In this document: piece after piece, positions 1 through 6,253 of the stretch
How positions within the stretch are numbered: position 1 is the stretch's first letter
Layout: each line of letters opens with the position of its first letter
Source of the DNA: an uncultured Romboutsia sp.
GTDB lineage: Bacteria > Bacillota > Clostridia > Peptostreptococcales > Peptostreptococcaceae
Direction of reading: 5' to 3'
NCBI GenBank assembly: GCA_937907205.1
Contig: CALESE010000188.1
Coordinates: 1-11,323, forward strand
Length of the DNA: 11,323 nucleotides
Position numbers and translations under genes: made by a program
Notes under the pieces: model-generated
What the model saw: only the letters and a program-made list of their open reading frames with translations
Database searches by the model: none
What the model was told of the DNA's origin: nothing

Positions 1-796
1 TTGCCATAGGAATTCCATCCAATCTGAATCTACCAATAGACTTATTGCCAGAAGCAATCTTACGTTCACCTTGCAATACATTTACTTCAACCATAGGTTG
101 GTTATCCATAGATGTAGTGAATACCTGCTTCTTTTGACATGGAATTGTTGTATTTGCTTCAACAATAGGTGCCATCATATCTCCCTTAGTTTCGATACCT
201 AATGACAATGGGGTAACATCAAGAAGCAATAAGTCACCAGTAGAATTACCAGCAAGAATATCAGCTTGCTTAGCGGCACCTAATGCAACTGCTTCATCTG
301 GATTTACAGACTGGTTCAATGGCTTATTGAATTCCTTCTTCAATGCCTCTTGCAATGATGGAATACGAGTTGTACCACCTACAAGCAAGATACAATCAAT
401 ATCATCATACTTCTTACCAGCTTTCTCTACAGCGATCTTTGCCTTTTCGACAGTACGGTCATTTAAATTCTTTACAAAAGATTCAAACTTAGCACGAGAA
501 AGTGTCATAGCAAGATTTAATGGTGCACCATCTTTCATAGAAATATATGGAAGATTAATCTCTGTCTGTGTTGAACTTGACAATTCAATCTTTGCTTTTT
601 CTGCAGATTCTACTACACGAGCATAAGCCATATTGTCTTTTGTCAAATCAACATCATCTGACTTCTTGAATTCATCAACTACCCACTTTACAATAGCATC
701 ATCATAGTCTTTACCTCCAAGATATACATCACCATTTGATGCAAGTACTTCAGCCATACCATCTGACAACTCAAGAACTGATACATCCACAGTGCC
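1..796 (-). CDS. dnaK: DnaK (Hsp70) chaperone, exon 2, cut by the window edge
   Basis: This is the second exon of a phage-encoded DnaK, an ATP-dependent protein-folding chaperone. It starts in phase with GTVDVSVLEL, which completes the phosphate-2 loop begun in exon 1 (2314-2898), and stays open to the window edge, giving residues 196-460 of the spliced protein. Visible family landmarks are the adenosine-binding motif VGGTTRIP (about 334-341), NPDEAVALGAA, the interdomain linker DLLLLDVTPLSLG (about 383-395), and the start of the beta substrate-binding domain (NTTIPC, VLQGERK). The rest of that domain and the lid lie outside the window. Segments such as KIELSSSTQTEINLPYI and the EANTTIPC stretch resemble Bacteroidota DnaK, suggesting acquisition from a host of that phylum. 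It has no start codon of its own; expression requires removal of the intron at 797-2313. Confidence is very high for family, high for the splice point. Confidence 0.95.
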
Positions 797-2313
797 CAAT
801 TGTGGATTAATTTAATAGGCTCTTTATCCTATTCCTACAACATTACTTGTAGACTGACTATCTCTTTCATTTAGAAGTTCAAGAATAAAATTATCAACAT
901 ATTCATCTAATACAAATCGATATCTTAAGTTATTATCATTACAAAACTGTATTGCAGCATCATTTTTCGCCTGCAACTTTCCGGATTTTAAATCATTTTT
1001 ATAAAAACGATTACCACCTTTAATTTCTAATACAATTTTATATTCTGGTAAGAAAAAATCTGAAATATAAGTTTTTTGTTTGTTATTGAATATATATGGA
1101 ATTTCGTATCCATTCATTATCTTTATATTATTTTCAAAACATTTATCCAAAAAATATTTTTCTAAATTTGATTGATAGGTTATTGAAGTATTTTTATATT
1201 TTCTTATTCTATAAGTATAATTAGAAAAATTACAATAACTACATTCAATTTTATTGAATGATATATTTTTAAGATTATGTGGATGTTTATTAAATATTTT
1301 TCCACAGCATGAACACTTTAATGATATGCTTTTTAAACCTTCAAATTTATTTCCATTATCTATAGATACTTTAGATGTATTTATTGATTGATTATTATAA
1401 TTTTTTACAACATCTTTATAAATTATTTTTTCTTTATCTATGTCTTTATTATTTATTTTCACTATATAAGGTAACCATGACATAAATTCATTATTTGTAA
1501 GATGATGAACCCAATATTTTGCTTTTTCTTCATCAGAAAGATCTTCAAAATCCTTAATTTTTCTTTTAATAAAGATTTTCTTTTTTCTTTTTATGTCATT
1601 TGCTTTAAAATGATCTTCAAATGATGTATCTTGTGAACAATGTTGACACCAATATTTTGGTTTTACAACATATTTCATAAATAATATTTTTACATTTCTT
1701 CCGCATCTACACTTATATGTTACATATAAACTTCTAAAGTAAGATGATTTTAACTCTTTACCATCAATAAGTATTATTATAGATTTTGTTGAAGAATATT
1801 TTCTTTGTTTTATTTTATATTCAATAGTTTTAAACTTTACTTCATTATTTTCTTTATCTTCTATTTTAATGATTTTACTTAATAATGTTGGTAATATATT
1901 CTCATTCTTAACCATACGATTTAAATTATCTTTATAGTTAAAAATAATCAACTGTACCACTTCTAAACTAACTCGCTTTCGTGGGAATTTCTTCTTTAGT
2001 ACAAGATTACTTTTCCTAGTCGATGAACTTTCAACTTGTCACCAAGTTGCTTAGCTGCGCTATACTTACATGTTGTATCATGTTTGTATTTACTTCGGCC
2101 ATCCAATTCTTAAGATTATTACTATACCCAACACATTAAAGTTGGTGTAAATTTTATGTCACCATAAAATAACAGTACTTAAGACCATTTTTTACGAGAA
2201 TAATAAGAATGTATCAATTTCTTATATTCTTAATCGTGGAACTCTCCGCAATTAACGAGTTTTTAATTTTTCATTGTTGATGATTAAGCAACAACGCGGA
2301 TGCAGCACTCTTT
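797..2313 (-). ncRNA. Group I intron in dnaK, carrying a homing endonuclease gene
   Basis: A 1517-nt self-splicing intron interrupts dnaK in phase 0. Exon 1 ends in U (GGTTGT) and the intron ends in G before GGCACT, as group I introns require. P10 pairs intron AGTGCT (2305-2310) with exon GGCACT; the adjoining guide GCATCCG pairs with exon CGGTTGT with one U-U mismatch. The core can be traced: P3 AACTCGT (2255-2261) with GCGAGTT (1970-1976); P4 TTGCG (2247-2251) with CGCAG (2055-2059); P6 AACTT/AAGTT (2033-2048); P7 GACTA (2017-2021) inside the R-like string GTTCATCGACTAGG, with TAGTC (856-860) inside S-like AGATAGTC; P8 TTTAGAAGT (1959-1967) with ACTTCTAAA (870-878); P9 CTACAA/TTGTAG (835-852) and AATAGG/CCTATT (814-833). 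The extra segment between P7 5' and P3 3' suggests subgroup IA. The P5 region (about 2060-2246) is large and I did not fold it fully. This explains the gene-free stretch 1961-2313. Confidence 0.93.
824..1915 (-). CDS. Intron-encoded putative homing endonuclease, PD-(D/E)XK/Vsr-like
   Basis: A 363-aa lysine-, asparagine- and isoleucine-rich protein sits inside the dnaK intron. Two cysteine sets look like zinc ribbons or knuckles: CRC...CQHC (about residues 69-93) and CSCC...CSYC (about 201-228). The C-terminal domain has E252, then D286 in ISDFFLPEYK, then E297-x-K299 in LEIKGG, the order expected of a PD-(D/E)XK or Vsr-type nuclease. By position it should cleave intronless dnaK and spread the intron; the cut site is not inferable here. 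I chose ATG 1915 because an in-frame GTG at 1960 (378 aa) falls on the P8 strand, whereas 1915 lies in the P8 loop; GTG cannot be excluded. The last ~18 codons overlap P8 3', P7 3' and P9, and the TAA stop lies in the loop of the last hairpin. It is more AT-rich than dnaK, as mobile genes often are. It has none of the LAGLIDADG, GIY-YIG or H-N-H motifs. Confidence 0.85.
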   Translation of the reverse strand: MVKNENILPTLLSKIIKIEDKENNEVKFKTIEYKIKQRKYSSTKSIIILIDGKELKSSYFRSLYVTYKCRCGRNVKILFMKYVVKPKYWCQHCSQDTSFEDHFKANDIKRKKKIFIKRKIKDFEDLSDEEKAKYWVHHLTNNEFMSWLPYIVKINNKDIDKEKIIYKDVVKNYNNQSINTSKVSIDNGNKFEGLKSISLKCSCCGKIFNKHPHNLKNISFNKIECSYCNFSNYTYRIRKYKNTSITYQSNLEKYFLDKCFENNIKIMNGYEIPYIFNNKQKTYISDFFLPEYKIVLEIKGGNRFYKNDLKSGKLQAKNDAAIQFCNDNNLRYRFVLDEYVDNFILELLNERDSQSTSNVVGIG

Positions 2314-2898
2314 ACAACCGGAATCTACAACAACAACTGTCTTGTCTTTTTTATCTTCCATTAAACCTACAGCCAATGCTGCTGATGTTGGCTCATTAAT
2401 TACACGAAGTACATTCAATCCAGCAAGCTCACCTGCTGTCTTAGTTGCTGTACGAGCAGCATCACCAAACCAGGCTGGTACTGTAATTACTGCATCTTTA
2501 ATTTCCTCTCCAACATAGTCTTCTGCAATTTTTTTCATTTTGCTAACAATCATAGATGAAATCTGTTCAGGAGAATATTCTTTGCCATCGATCTTAACAT
2601 AAGGCTTACCAGACTTATTTACAATATCATAAGTTGCAAGCTTTTGCATTTTCTTTACATTCTCATCATTAAAATCGGCACCCATCAAACGCTTTACAAA
2701 ACTGATAGTGTTCTTTGGATTTGTTACCATTGCACGCTTTGCTGCATTACCAATCTTCACTTCATCTTTTGTAATCTGTACTACTGATGGTGTTGTTCTT
2801 GTTCCTTCTTCATTTACCACTACAACTGGTTTACCTGCCTCAATTACTGCTACACACGACATACCCGTGCCTAAATCTAGGCCTAAAACTTTACTCAT
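2314..2898 (-). CDS. dnaK: DnaK (Hsp70) chaperone, exon 1
   Basis: The first 195 codons of DnaK encode the N-terminal part of the nucleotide-binding domain: phosphate-1 motif LDLGTGMSC (about residues 7-15), TRTTPSVV (33-40), the catalytic-lysine region FVKRL (K69), AVITVPAWF (136-144) and INEPTSAALA (167-176). The exon ends at DSGC; joining to exon 2 gives DSGC|GTVDVS, where cellular DnaK usually has D-L-G-G-G-T, so the phage version carries unusual Ser and Cys at two normally invariant positions. Unspliced translation would run ten more codons into the intron and stop at 2284-2286, giving a useless 204-aa fragment. The ATG at 2898 fits the family N-terminus exactly (MSKVLGLDLGT). Its leader is A/T-rich with no Shine-Dalgarno sequence. 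A promoter-like element and the terminator of the upstream operon lie immediately before it (2937-2988). Confidence 0.95.
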
Positions 2899-2936
2899 TT
2901 TAAATTTAATCTTGTATATGTTTTTATTTATCTAAT

Positions 2937-2970
2937 TAATATATAGAAAAAAGTGTGCCAGAATTTCATA
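2937..2970 (-). promoter_or_regulatory. Probable dnaK promoter (variant of the window's promoter motif)
   Basis: On the minus strand ATGAAAT is followed by 14 nt and then TTCTATATATTA, about 40 nt before the dnaK ATG. This is a relaxed version of the TTTGAAAT-N12-TTCTATATTA element seen three times elsewhere, with two extra bases. Its -35-like half lies inside the right arm of the preceding terminator hairpin, so readthrough and initiation may compete. Confidence 0.5.
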
Positions 2971-2988
2971 ATTACAAAATTCTGACAC
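2946..2988 (-). terminator. Rho-independent terminator of the 3014-5294 operon
   Basis: Minus-strand RNA forms a long hairpin: GTGTCAGAATTT pairs with AAATTCTGGCACAC (small bulge) around a loop of about 10 nt, followed at once by TTTTTT. It lies just after the last gene of the operon and just before dnaK. A second small hairpin, GTGACA/TGTCAC, overlaps the stop codon of that gene (about 3003-3017). Confidence 0.8.
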
Positions 2989-3013
2989 ATTGTCATATAT
3001 TTGTGACAAAATG

Positions 3014-3295
3014 TCACTCTGTTACCTCAATCTTATTGATAAAATAATTTGCCGTCAATGTAAACTTAACAATCACTTTAGTGTCTCCAATCTCTAATGA
3101 AATCATCCATGGTGCTAGTTCGACATCTAATTTATCTGGCCCATCAACCTTCTTTACATCAAACTTACCACCGGTAACATCAGTTACTTTCTCAATAAGA
3201 GATTTGACACTACCAATCTTACAATTCAACAATGCTTGTCCTAAAAGAACTTCAACGATACGCGAAGCTCCACTCTGTTTCTTCAATTGCTTCAT
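3014..3295 (-). CDS. Hypothetical protein, 93 aa
   Basis: A small protein I do not recognise. It has a basic N-terminus (MKQLKKQSG), a hydrophobic helix-like stretch (IVEVLLGQALLNCKIGSVKSLIEKV) and a C-terminal half that reads like beta strands (LDVELAPWMISLEIGDTKVIVKFTL). There is no transmembrane segment or signal peptide. It is the last gene of the leftward operon; the terminator follows its TGA stop by about 25 nt. Its ATG overlaps, as ATGA, the TGA that would close the upstream frame if that gene's TAG were read through, hinting at translational coupling. The alternative is an independent start after an A/T-rich leader. No function can be inferred. Confidence 0.75.
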   Translation of the reverse strand: MKQLKKQSGASRIVEVLLGQALLNCKIGSVKSLIEKVTDVTGGKFDVKKVDGPDKLDVELAPWMISLEIGDTKVIVKFTLTANYFINKIEVTE

Positions 3296-3402
3296 AAAAA
3301 TTCATATTTAAAAGTTTTACTAATATATGATATAATATTCACCAGGATGGCGGCTGGGATGGCCAGGGAGCGGAATAGTATGCTTAAGCATATTCTATCA
3401 GC
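3292..3402 (-). other. Open frame beyond the TAG stop of the 3403-3696 gene, with a GC-rich core
   Basis: After TAG (3403-3405) the same frame is open for 36 codons and ends in a TGA that overlaps the next ATG as ATGA (3292-3295). The would-be peptide contains a hydrophobic run (ICLSILFRSLAIPAAILV) suited to a membrane helix. About 33 nt inside it (3341-3373) are strikingly GC-rich against the AT-rich surroundings and contain GGATGGC twice on the plus strand. A 14-bp perfect palindrome TATGCTTAAGCATA lies at 3379-3392. It may be a readthrough extension, an RNA or protein-binding element, or simply intergenic DNA. Confidence 0.35.
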
Positions 3403-3696
3403 CTAAGACTTTTTAGTTGTTCCTGGTGACTTTTTAGAGTTTTTATTCTTTCTTCTAGTATACATTTTCTGAAATGCATGAACTTCTTCTGGTTCTACGT
3501 AATCAACTATACGATATTCATGCTTCAACTTTGCTTTTATTCTCTTATCATTGTCTTTATAGTCTGAAATTTTCTGCTCAAGAAAAGCTTTATCTTCATT
3601 AGGACCTTCTGATAATATACAAAACCATTTTGTCCATTCAATACCAGTTCTTGTATGGTACTGATATCTTGATTCAATGCTATATAAGTTACTCAT
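3403..3696 (-). CDS. Hypothetical protein, 97 aa, basic C-terminus, ends in TAG
   Basis: An unrecognised small protein with an aromatic N-terminal half (YSIESRYQYHTRTGIEWTKWFCIL), which may be a small beta-rich fold, a charged middle, and a lysine-rich tail (RRKNKNSKKS). Its ATG overlaps the stop of the upstream gene by 8 nt (ATGAGTAA), so the two are probably translationally coupled. It is the only gene in the window that I see ending in TAG; TAA dominates. Readthrough would add 37 residues including a hydrophobic helix (see 3292-3402). No function can be given. Confidence 0.75.
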   Translation of the reverse strand: MSNLYSIESRYQYHTRTGIEWTKWFCILSEGPNEDKAFLEQKISDYKDNDKRIKAKLKHEYRIVDYVEPEEVHAFQKMYTRRKNKNSKKSPGTTKKS

Positions 3697-3919
3697 TTGT
3701 ACAATCTAAGAATTTGTTACCTTTAAAACCAAACTTCTCTGAAATTTCTTCTGAAGTCATATCTTTTACTCTATTATAGTAAGTAATCCATATAGGAAGA
3801 GCAAATACAAACAAACATGTTGTTGCTAAAGATATATTGTCTGCTATCAATATGATAATAAATGCTGACAATATTCCAAGGCAAAAATGAATTGTCAATG
3901 AATTGATATATTTATGCAT
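3689..3919 (-). CDS. Small membrane protein, 76 aa
   Basis: The protein starts MHKYINSLTIHF and carries two closely spaced hydrophobic segments (HFCLGILSAFIIILIA and LATTCLFVFALPIWITYY), followed by a charged C-terminal tail of about 30 residues (RVKDMTSEEISEKFGF). It is most likely a two-helix inner-membrane protein. I chose ATG 3919 because it overlaps the upstream stop as ATGCATAA, the same 8-nt arrangement used elsewhere in this operon. A longer frame starting at 4027 would overlap the upstream gene by over 100 nt and reads like a shadow. Small two-helix phage proteins include holins, superinfection-exclusion and antisense-type proteins, but nothing here tells these apart. Confidence 0.7.
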   Translation of the reverse strand: MHKYINSLTIHFCLGILSAFIIILIADNISLATTCLFVFALPIWITYYNRVKDMTSEEISEKFGFKGNKFLDCTNE

Positions 3920-4271
3920 CGTATGCTGTAATTTTCTTATTAGTATAATAAATGAGAATACACATGTTATGAATTGCCGCTCTAAAATCAAAACTATGTA
4001 ATGTATCAGATGATGCACTATCATCATACAAATCTAATACACATGATTCAACAATACAATTTGATGACTCAGCTTCATCAAATATATTCTGTTTTGTTGC
4101 TATTCGCCAGATTTTCCATTTGATATCAGATTCTGATAATCTTGATACACCATTCAAACAATCATTGATGTTAGGATATAAATCAAGCATCTGTCTTGCT
4201 ATCTTGCCAATAATCTTTTCAATATTAGCATTAATCTTAGCATATATAACTTGAGGATTTGTATTTATCAT
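3912..4271 (-). CDS. Hypothetical protein, 119 aa
   Basis: A soluble, mixed-charge protein that I do not recognise. The N-terminal half looks helical (YAKINANIEKIIGKIARQMLDLY); the middle has SRLSESDIKWKIWRIATKQ and an acidic patch (DLYDDSASSD). There are four cysteines but no clear metal motif. It begins 15 nt after the stop of the 4287-4586 gene, behind an A/T-only leader, and its end overlaps the small membrane protein by 8 nt. It probably belongs to the same transcript as its neighbours. Confidence 0.75.
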   Translation of the reverse strand: MINTNPQVIYAKINANIEKIIGKIARQMLDLYPNINDCLNGVSRLSESDIKWKIWRIATKQNIFDEAESSNCIVESCVLDLYDDSASSDTLHSFDFRAAIHNMCILIYYTNKKITAYDA

Positions 4272-4286
4272 AATTTTACTTTTATA

Positions 4287-4586
4287 TTAATATCTAATGA
4301 TTCCACCAGCACTTTCAATATCAAAGTTATGTAAAGCCATCATACCTTTGATTACATTCACAATGCCATCTAAAGTATTCTTATCATGAAGCATAGTATA
4401 GATTACATCTTTTACAGATGGCCATGCATCTCTAGTAAAATATCCATTTAAACCATTAAAAATATCTTCTACCAACTGGTCAAAATTAATAGTAACTACT
4501 TCATTGAGGTATTCCTCATTACCATAGTTATTAGCAACTTCACCGAGAGCTTCTGCAATATGTAACTTAACGAAATCAATAATCAT
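4287..4586 (-). CDS. Hypothetical protein, 99 aa
   Basis: A mostly helical, acidic protein (MIIDFVKLHIAEALGEVANNYGNEEYLNEV) with no family I can name. The tryptophan-containing stretch FTRDAWPSVKDVIYTML and the C-terminal MMALHNFDIESAGG give no motif. It lies 54 nt after the stop of the 4641-5294 gene and is followed closely by the 3912-4271 gene, so it is an internal member of the operon. The leader ends in AAATATT-ATG like most genes here. Confidence 0.75.
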   Translation of the reverse strand: MIIDFVKLHIAEALGEVANNYGNEEYLNEVVTINFDQLVEDIFNGLNGYFTRDAWPSVKDVIYTMLHDKNTLDGIVNVIKGMMALHNFDIESAGGIIRY

Positions 4587-4640
4587 AATATTTATGTTTT
4601 AACTTTATTAATTTAACAAAAATTATTATTGTAAATGTTT

Positions 4641-5294
4641 TTATTCATTTACATTTTTCAAATCATCTTCTTCACAAGGACGAGATGCATTCTTATATTC
4701 ATCTGGAAGATTGATCCATGTAGTATAAAGAATTGGTCTAGCTTCATAGTAATTACAACCAGATTCATAAGAATACATGGCTTTTACAGCATTTGCAACT
4801 TCTGTTGTCAATGAACCTTTAATTGTGTACATCAATGGATCATGTGTACCATATTTTGTTCTTACAACTACACAACGTTCCAATTTGGCAAGCTTAGATT
4901 CATTAATATCAGTTAATGGATCAACACCGTTACCATATACTTTGATATATTCTTTTGCTTTCTTTTCAAATTTAGATTCTATAATTAAACCAGAAAGATT
5001 CAACTTACATACATTAATAAGGAATTCCTTATTATCAATAAATGCATTAGCTAATGAATCTTCAGAACCAATCCCATATTCTTTAAGATTTTTATTTACA
5101 ATATCCATTGTAAAATACTTTGTCATTACATTGAAAACTTCATTGTAAAAACATTTCTTATCCATTTTTGTTGTAAGGTTGTACTTCTTCTTACCACAAG
5201 CAATTTTTGTAAGAAGATTCTTAATACCTTCTGACATGTAAATTGTATTACGTGTTTTCTTACCAAAAATATCTTTAATTGTATTCATAATCAT
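4641..5294 (-). CDS. Hypothetical protein, 217 aa
   Basis: First and largest gene of the operon that runs to 3014. The start MIMNTIKDIFGKKTRNTIYM is followed by a lysine-rich region, a helical middle (LKEYGIGSEDSLANAFIDNKEFL) and a C-terminal half with VVVRTKYGTHDPLMYTIKG and an acidic end (RPCEEDDLKNVNE). There are no transmembrane segments or catalytic motifs that I recognise. ATG 5294 and the in-frame ATG two codons later are equally possible; the duplicated ATGATTATG start is also found at 5644. It is preceded by a promoter-motif copy at 5324-5353, 30 nt upstream. Confidence 0.8.
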   Translation of the reverse strand: MIMNTIKDIFGKKTRNTIYMSEGIKNLLTKIACGKKKYNLTTKMDKKCFYNEVFNVMTKYFTMDIVNKNLKEYGIGSEDSLANAFIDNKEFLINVCKLNLSGLIIESKFEKKAKEYIKVYGNGVDPLTDINESKLAKLERCVVVRTKYGTHDPLMYTIKGSLTTEVANAVKAMYSYESGCNYYEARPILYTTWINLPDEYKNASRPCEEDDLKNVNE

Positions 5295-5323
5295 AATAAT
5301 TTTAAATATTTAACTTACAATAA

Positions 5324-5353
5324 TAATATAGAACAAATTTGATTTATTTCAAA
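5324..5353 (-). promoter_or_regulatory. Probable promoter of the 3014-5294 operon
   Basis: Minus strand TTTGAAAT (5346-5353), exactly 12 nt, then TTCTATATTA (5324-5333), ending 30 nt before the ATG at 5294. It is identical in both boxes and spacing to the copies at 5683-5712 and 7647-7676. Read as sigma-70-like it gives TTGAAA, 16 nt, TATATT; it does not match the usual Bacteroidota TTTG / TAnnTTTG pattern. Confidence 0.75.
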
Positions 5354-5368
5354 ATATTTTCAAATATT

Positions 5369-5644
5369 TTAGCAATGTAAAACTTCTGAATATTTTACAA
5401 GAGCTTCACGATATACAATCATCTTAGCATCAGAAAATTCCATTATAAAACCAATTAGTCTATCAATATTTTTCTGCTCCATCTTAACAATATTGTTATG
5501 TTCAATTCGATTACAAATAGAAATACGAAGAGTTTCAAGAGTGAATTCATAAATTGCACTAGGAGAATAAGTTGAGCAGAAATTAGCATTAATCATTGCA
5601 AGTTCTGTAGCGTAATCATTCAAAGTCTTTGTAATCATAATCAT
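5369..5644 (-). CDS. Hypothetical protein, 91 aa
   Basis: A small, probably all-helical protein (LNDYATELAMINANF, IYEFTLETLRISICNRIEHN, IDRLIGFIMEFSDAKMIVYREALVKY). I do not recognise it. It is flanked on both sides by copies of the promoter motif, so it may be transcribed alone as well as by readthrough into the next operon; no terminator is obvious between its TAA and the next promoter. It starts ATGATTATG like the 5294 gene, so the exact initiator is ambiguous by two codons. Confidence 0.78.
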   Translation of the reverse strand: MIMITKTLNDYATELAMINANFCSTYSPSAIYEFTLETLRISICNRIEHNNIVKMEQKNIDRLIGFIMEFSDAKMIVYREALVKYSEVLHC

Positions 5645-5682
5645 AAAATTTTAAAAATTAAACTTCTTATTTTGAACAGATT

Positions 5683-5712
5683 TAATATAGAAATGAATTT
5701 AAAAATTTCAAA
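5683..5712 (-). promoter_or_regulatory. Probable promoter of the 5369-5644 gene
   Basis: Minus strand TTTGAAAT (5705-5712), 12 nt, TTCTATATTA (5683-5692), ending 38 nt before the ATG at 5644. It starts about 10 nt after the U-tract of the terminator at 5722-5750, giving a compact terminator-promoter junction. Confidence 0.75.
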
Positions 5713-5721
5713 ATAAATGCA

Positions 5722-5750
5722 AAAAAGTGAATGACTTTTGTCATTCACTT
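5722..5750 (-). terminator. Strong Rho-independent terminator
   Basis: Minus-strand RNA AAGTGAATGAC-AAAA-GTCATTCACTT forms an 11-bp perfect stem with a tetraloop, then runs directly into a U tract (six T in total with the stem end). It closes the operon 5741-7593; the TGA stop of the last small gene lies in its left arm. Confidence 0.9.
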
Positions 5751-5853
5751 GATATCAATCCAAGTACTTCAAATGTAGGTTTTACTCCAGTATCAAGATA
5801 TTTGTCATATATGTATTTTTCATAATTTCAAGCTTTCTTTTCATTTTATCCAT
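5741..5853 (-). pseudogene. Very small ORF (about 37 aa), apparently one base short
   Basis: ATG at 5853 starts MDKMKRKLE, but this frame soon stops. The neighbouring frame continues as NYEKYIYDKYLDTG and then VKPTFEVLGLISSE to a TGA at 5741-5743, in the left arm of the terminator. Adding one A to the AAA run at 5826-5828 joins the halves into a plausible 37-aa protein, KLENYEKYIYDKYL across the join. The start sits in ATGGATAA, overlapping the upstream frame's TAA by 8 nt as in other junctions here. Function unknown. Sequence error, decay and programmed frameshifting are all possible; alternatively this is noncoding. Confidence 0.4.
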
Positions 5854-5946
5854 CAATGGTCATTTTTATCACAAAAATACCGACAATTGAAAACCAATAA
5901 CTTCTTCTTTTACTTTATCCAATTTACCTAAATCACCAGTCGTCAT
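5846..5946 (-). pseudogene. Very small ORF (about 33 aa), possibly one base short
   Basis: ATG 5946 overlaps the end of the upstream acidic gene by 14 nt and reads MTTGDLGKLDKVKEEVIGFQ, then LSVFL and a TGA at 5869. One extra T in the T5 run at 5873-5877 would instead continue SVFFVIKMTIDG and stop at 5846-5848 in an ATGGATAA overlap with the next small ORF. The restored overlap is the argument for a missing base. If the sequence is correct as given, the product is only 25 aa. I recognise no function. Confidence 0.35.
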
Positions 5947-6223
5947 CACTATCATATAATGGGTTATCATAAAAACCAGAATCAGAATAACTATCAATAT
6001 CACTGTTTTCATCATACTCTGTATAATCAAACCATCCATCTTCTGGCAAATCATTTTCATCAATTACTTCTTCACCATTGGCATAATTCAAATAACCATT
6101 TCGATCTGTTGTCACATAATCTCCATTTTCTTGCCATTCTTCAGTTGTATATCTGTTGCCTTTGTTAATATAAGACTCTTGCAACATTTCTTCTTTAGTC
6201 ATCAAATCAATTTTCACTTCCAT
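5933..6223 (-). CDS. Highly acidic hypothetical protein, 96 aa
   Basis: The N-terminal third is of ordinary composition (MEVKIDLMTKEEMLQESYI); the remainder is dominated by Asp, Glu, Tyr and Ser, ending GFYDNPLYDSDDDW. There are almost no basic residues after position 45. Such strongly acidic small phage proteins are sometimes nucleic-acid mimics that block DNA-binding host proteins, but acidity alone is weak evidence and I infer nothing firmer. It lies 30 nt after the preceding paralogue gene and overlaps the next small ORF by 14 nt. A shadow frame over the same DNA (5869-6063) was ignored except for its last 25 codons. Confidence 0.75.
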   Translation of the reverse strand: MEVKIDLMTKEEMLQESYINKGNRYTTEEWQENGDYVTTDRNGYLNYANGEEVIDENDLPEDGWFDYTEYDENSDIDSYSDSGFYDNPLYDSDDDW

Positions 6224-6253
6224 TAAAATTATATACTTAGATTAAAAATAAGG

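Noticed and set aside
327..626. Plus-strand ORFs across the dnaK, nrdD and operon regions (for example 327-626, 2708-2935, 4777-5148, 9507-9771, 10854-11283)
   Set aside because: All lie antisense to well supported genes and read like low-complexity reverse-strand shadows.
2284..2313. Last ten codons of the 204-aa frame (CKECC-like tail) as part of DnaK
   Set aside because: The tail begins KECCIRVVA, has no counterpart in DnaK, and is intron sequence including P10 and the P1 guide; the true continuation lies at 796.
797..2313. Intein in DnaK
   Set aside because: The insertion starts with an in-frame stop and has no Hint-domain motifs; it is RNA-level.
3920..4027. N-terminal extension of the small membrane protein to ATG 4027
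   Set aside because: It would overlap the upstream gene by over 100 nt; ATG 3919 gives the same 8-nt overlap pattern as neighbouring genes.
5869..6063. 64-aa ORF with a hydrophobic start
   Set aside because: Its first 39 codons are a shadow of the acidic gene; only the last 25 codons are kept as a possible tiny gene.
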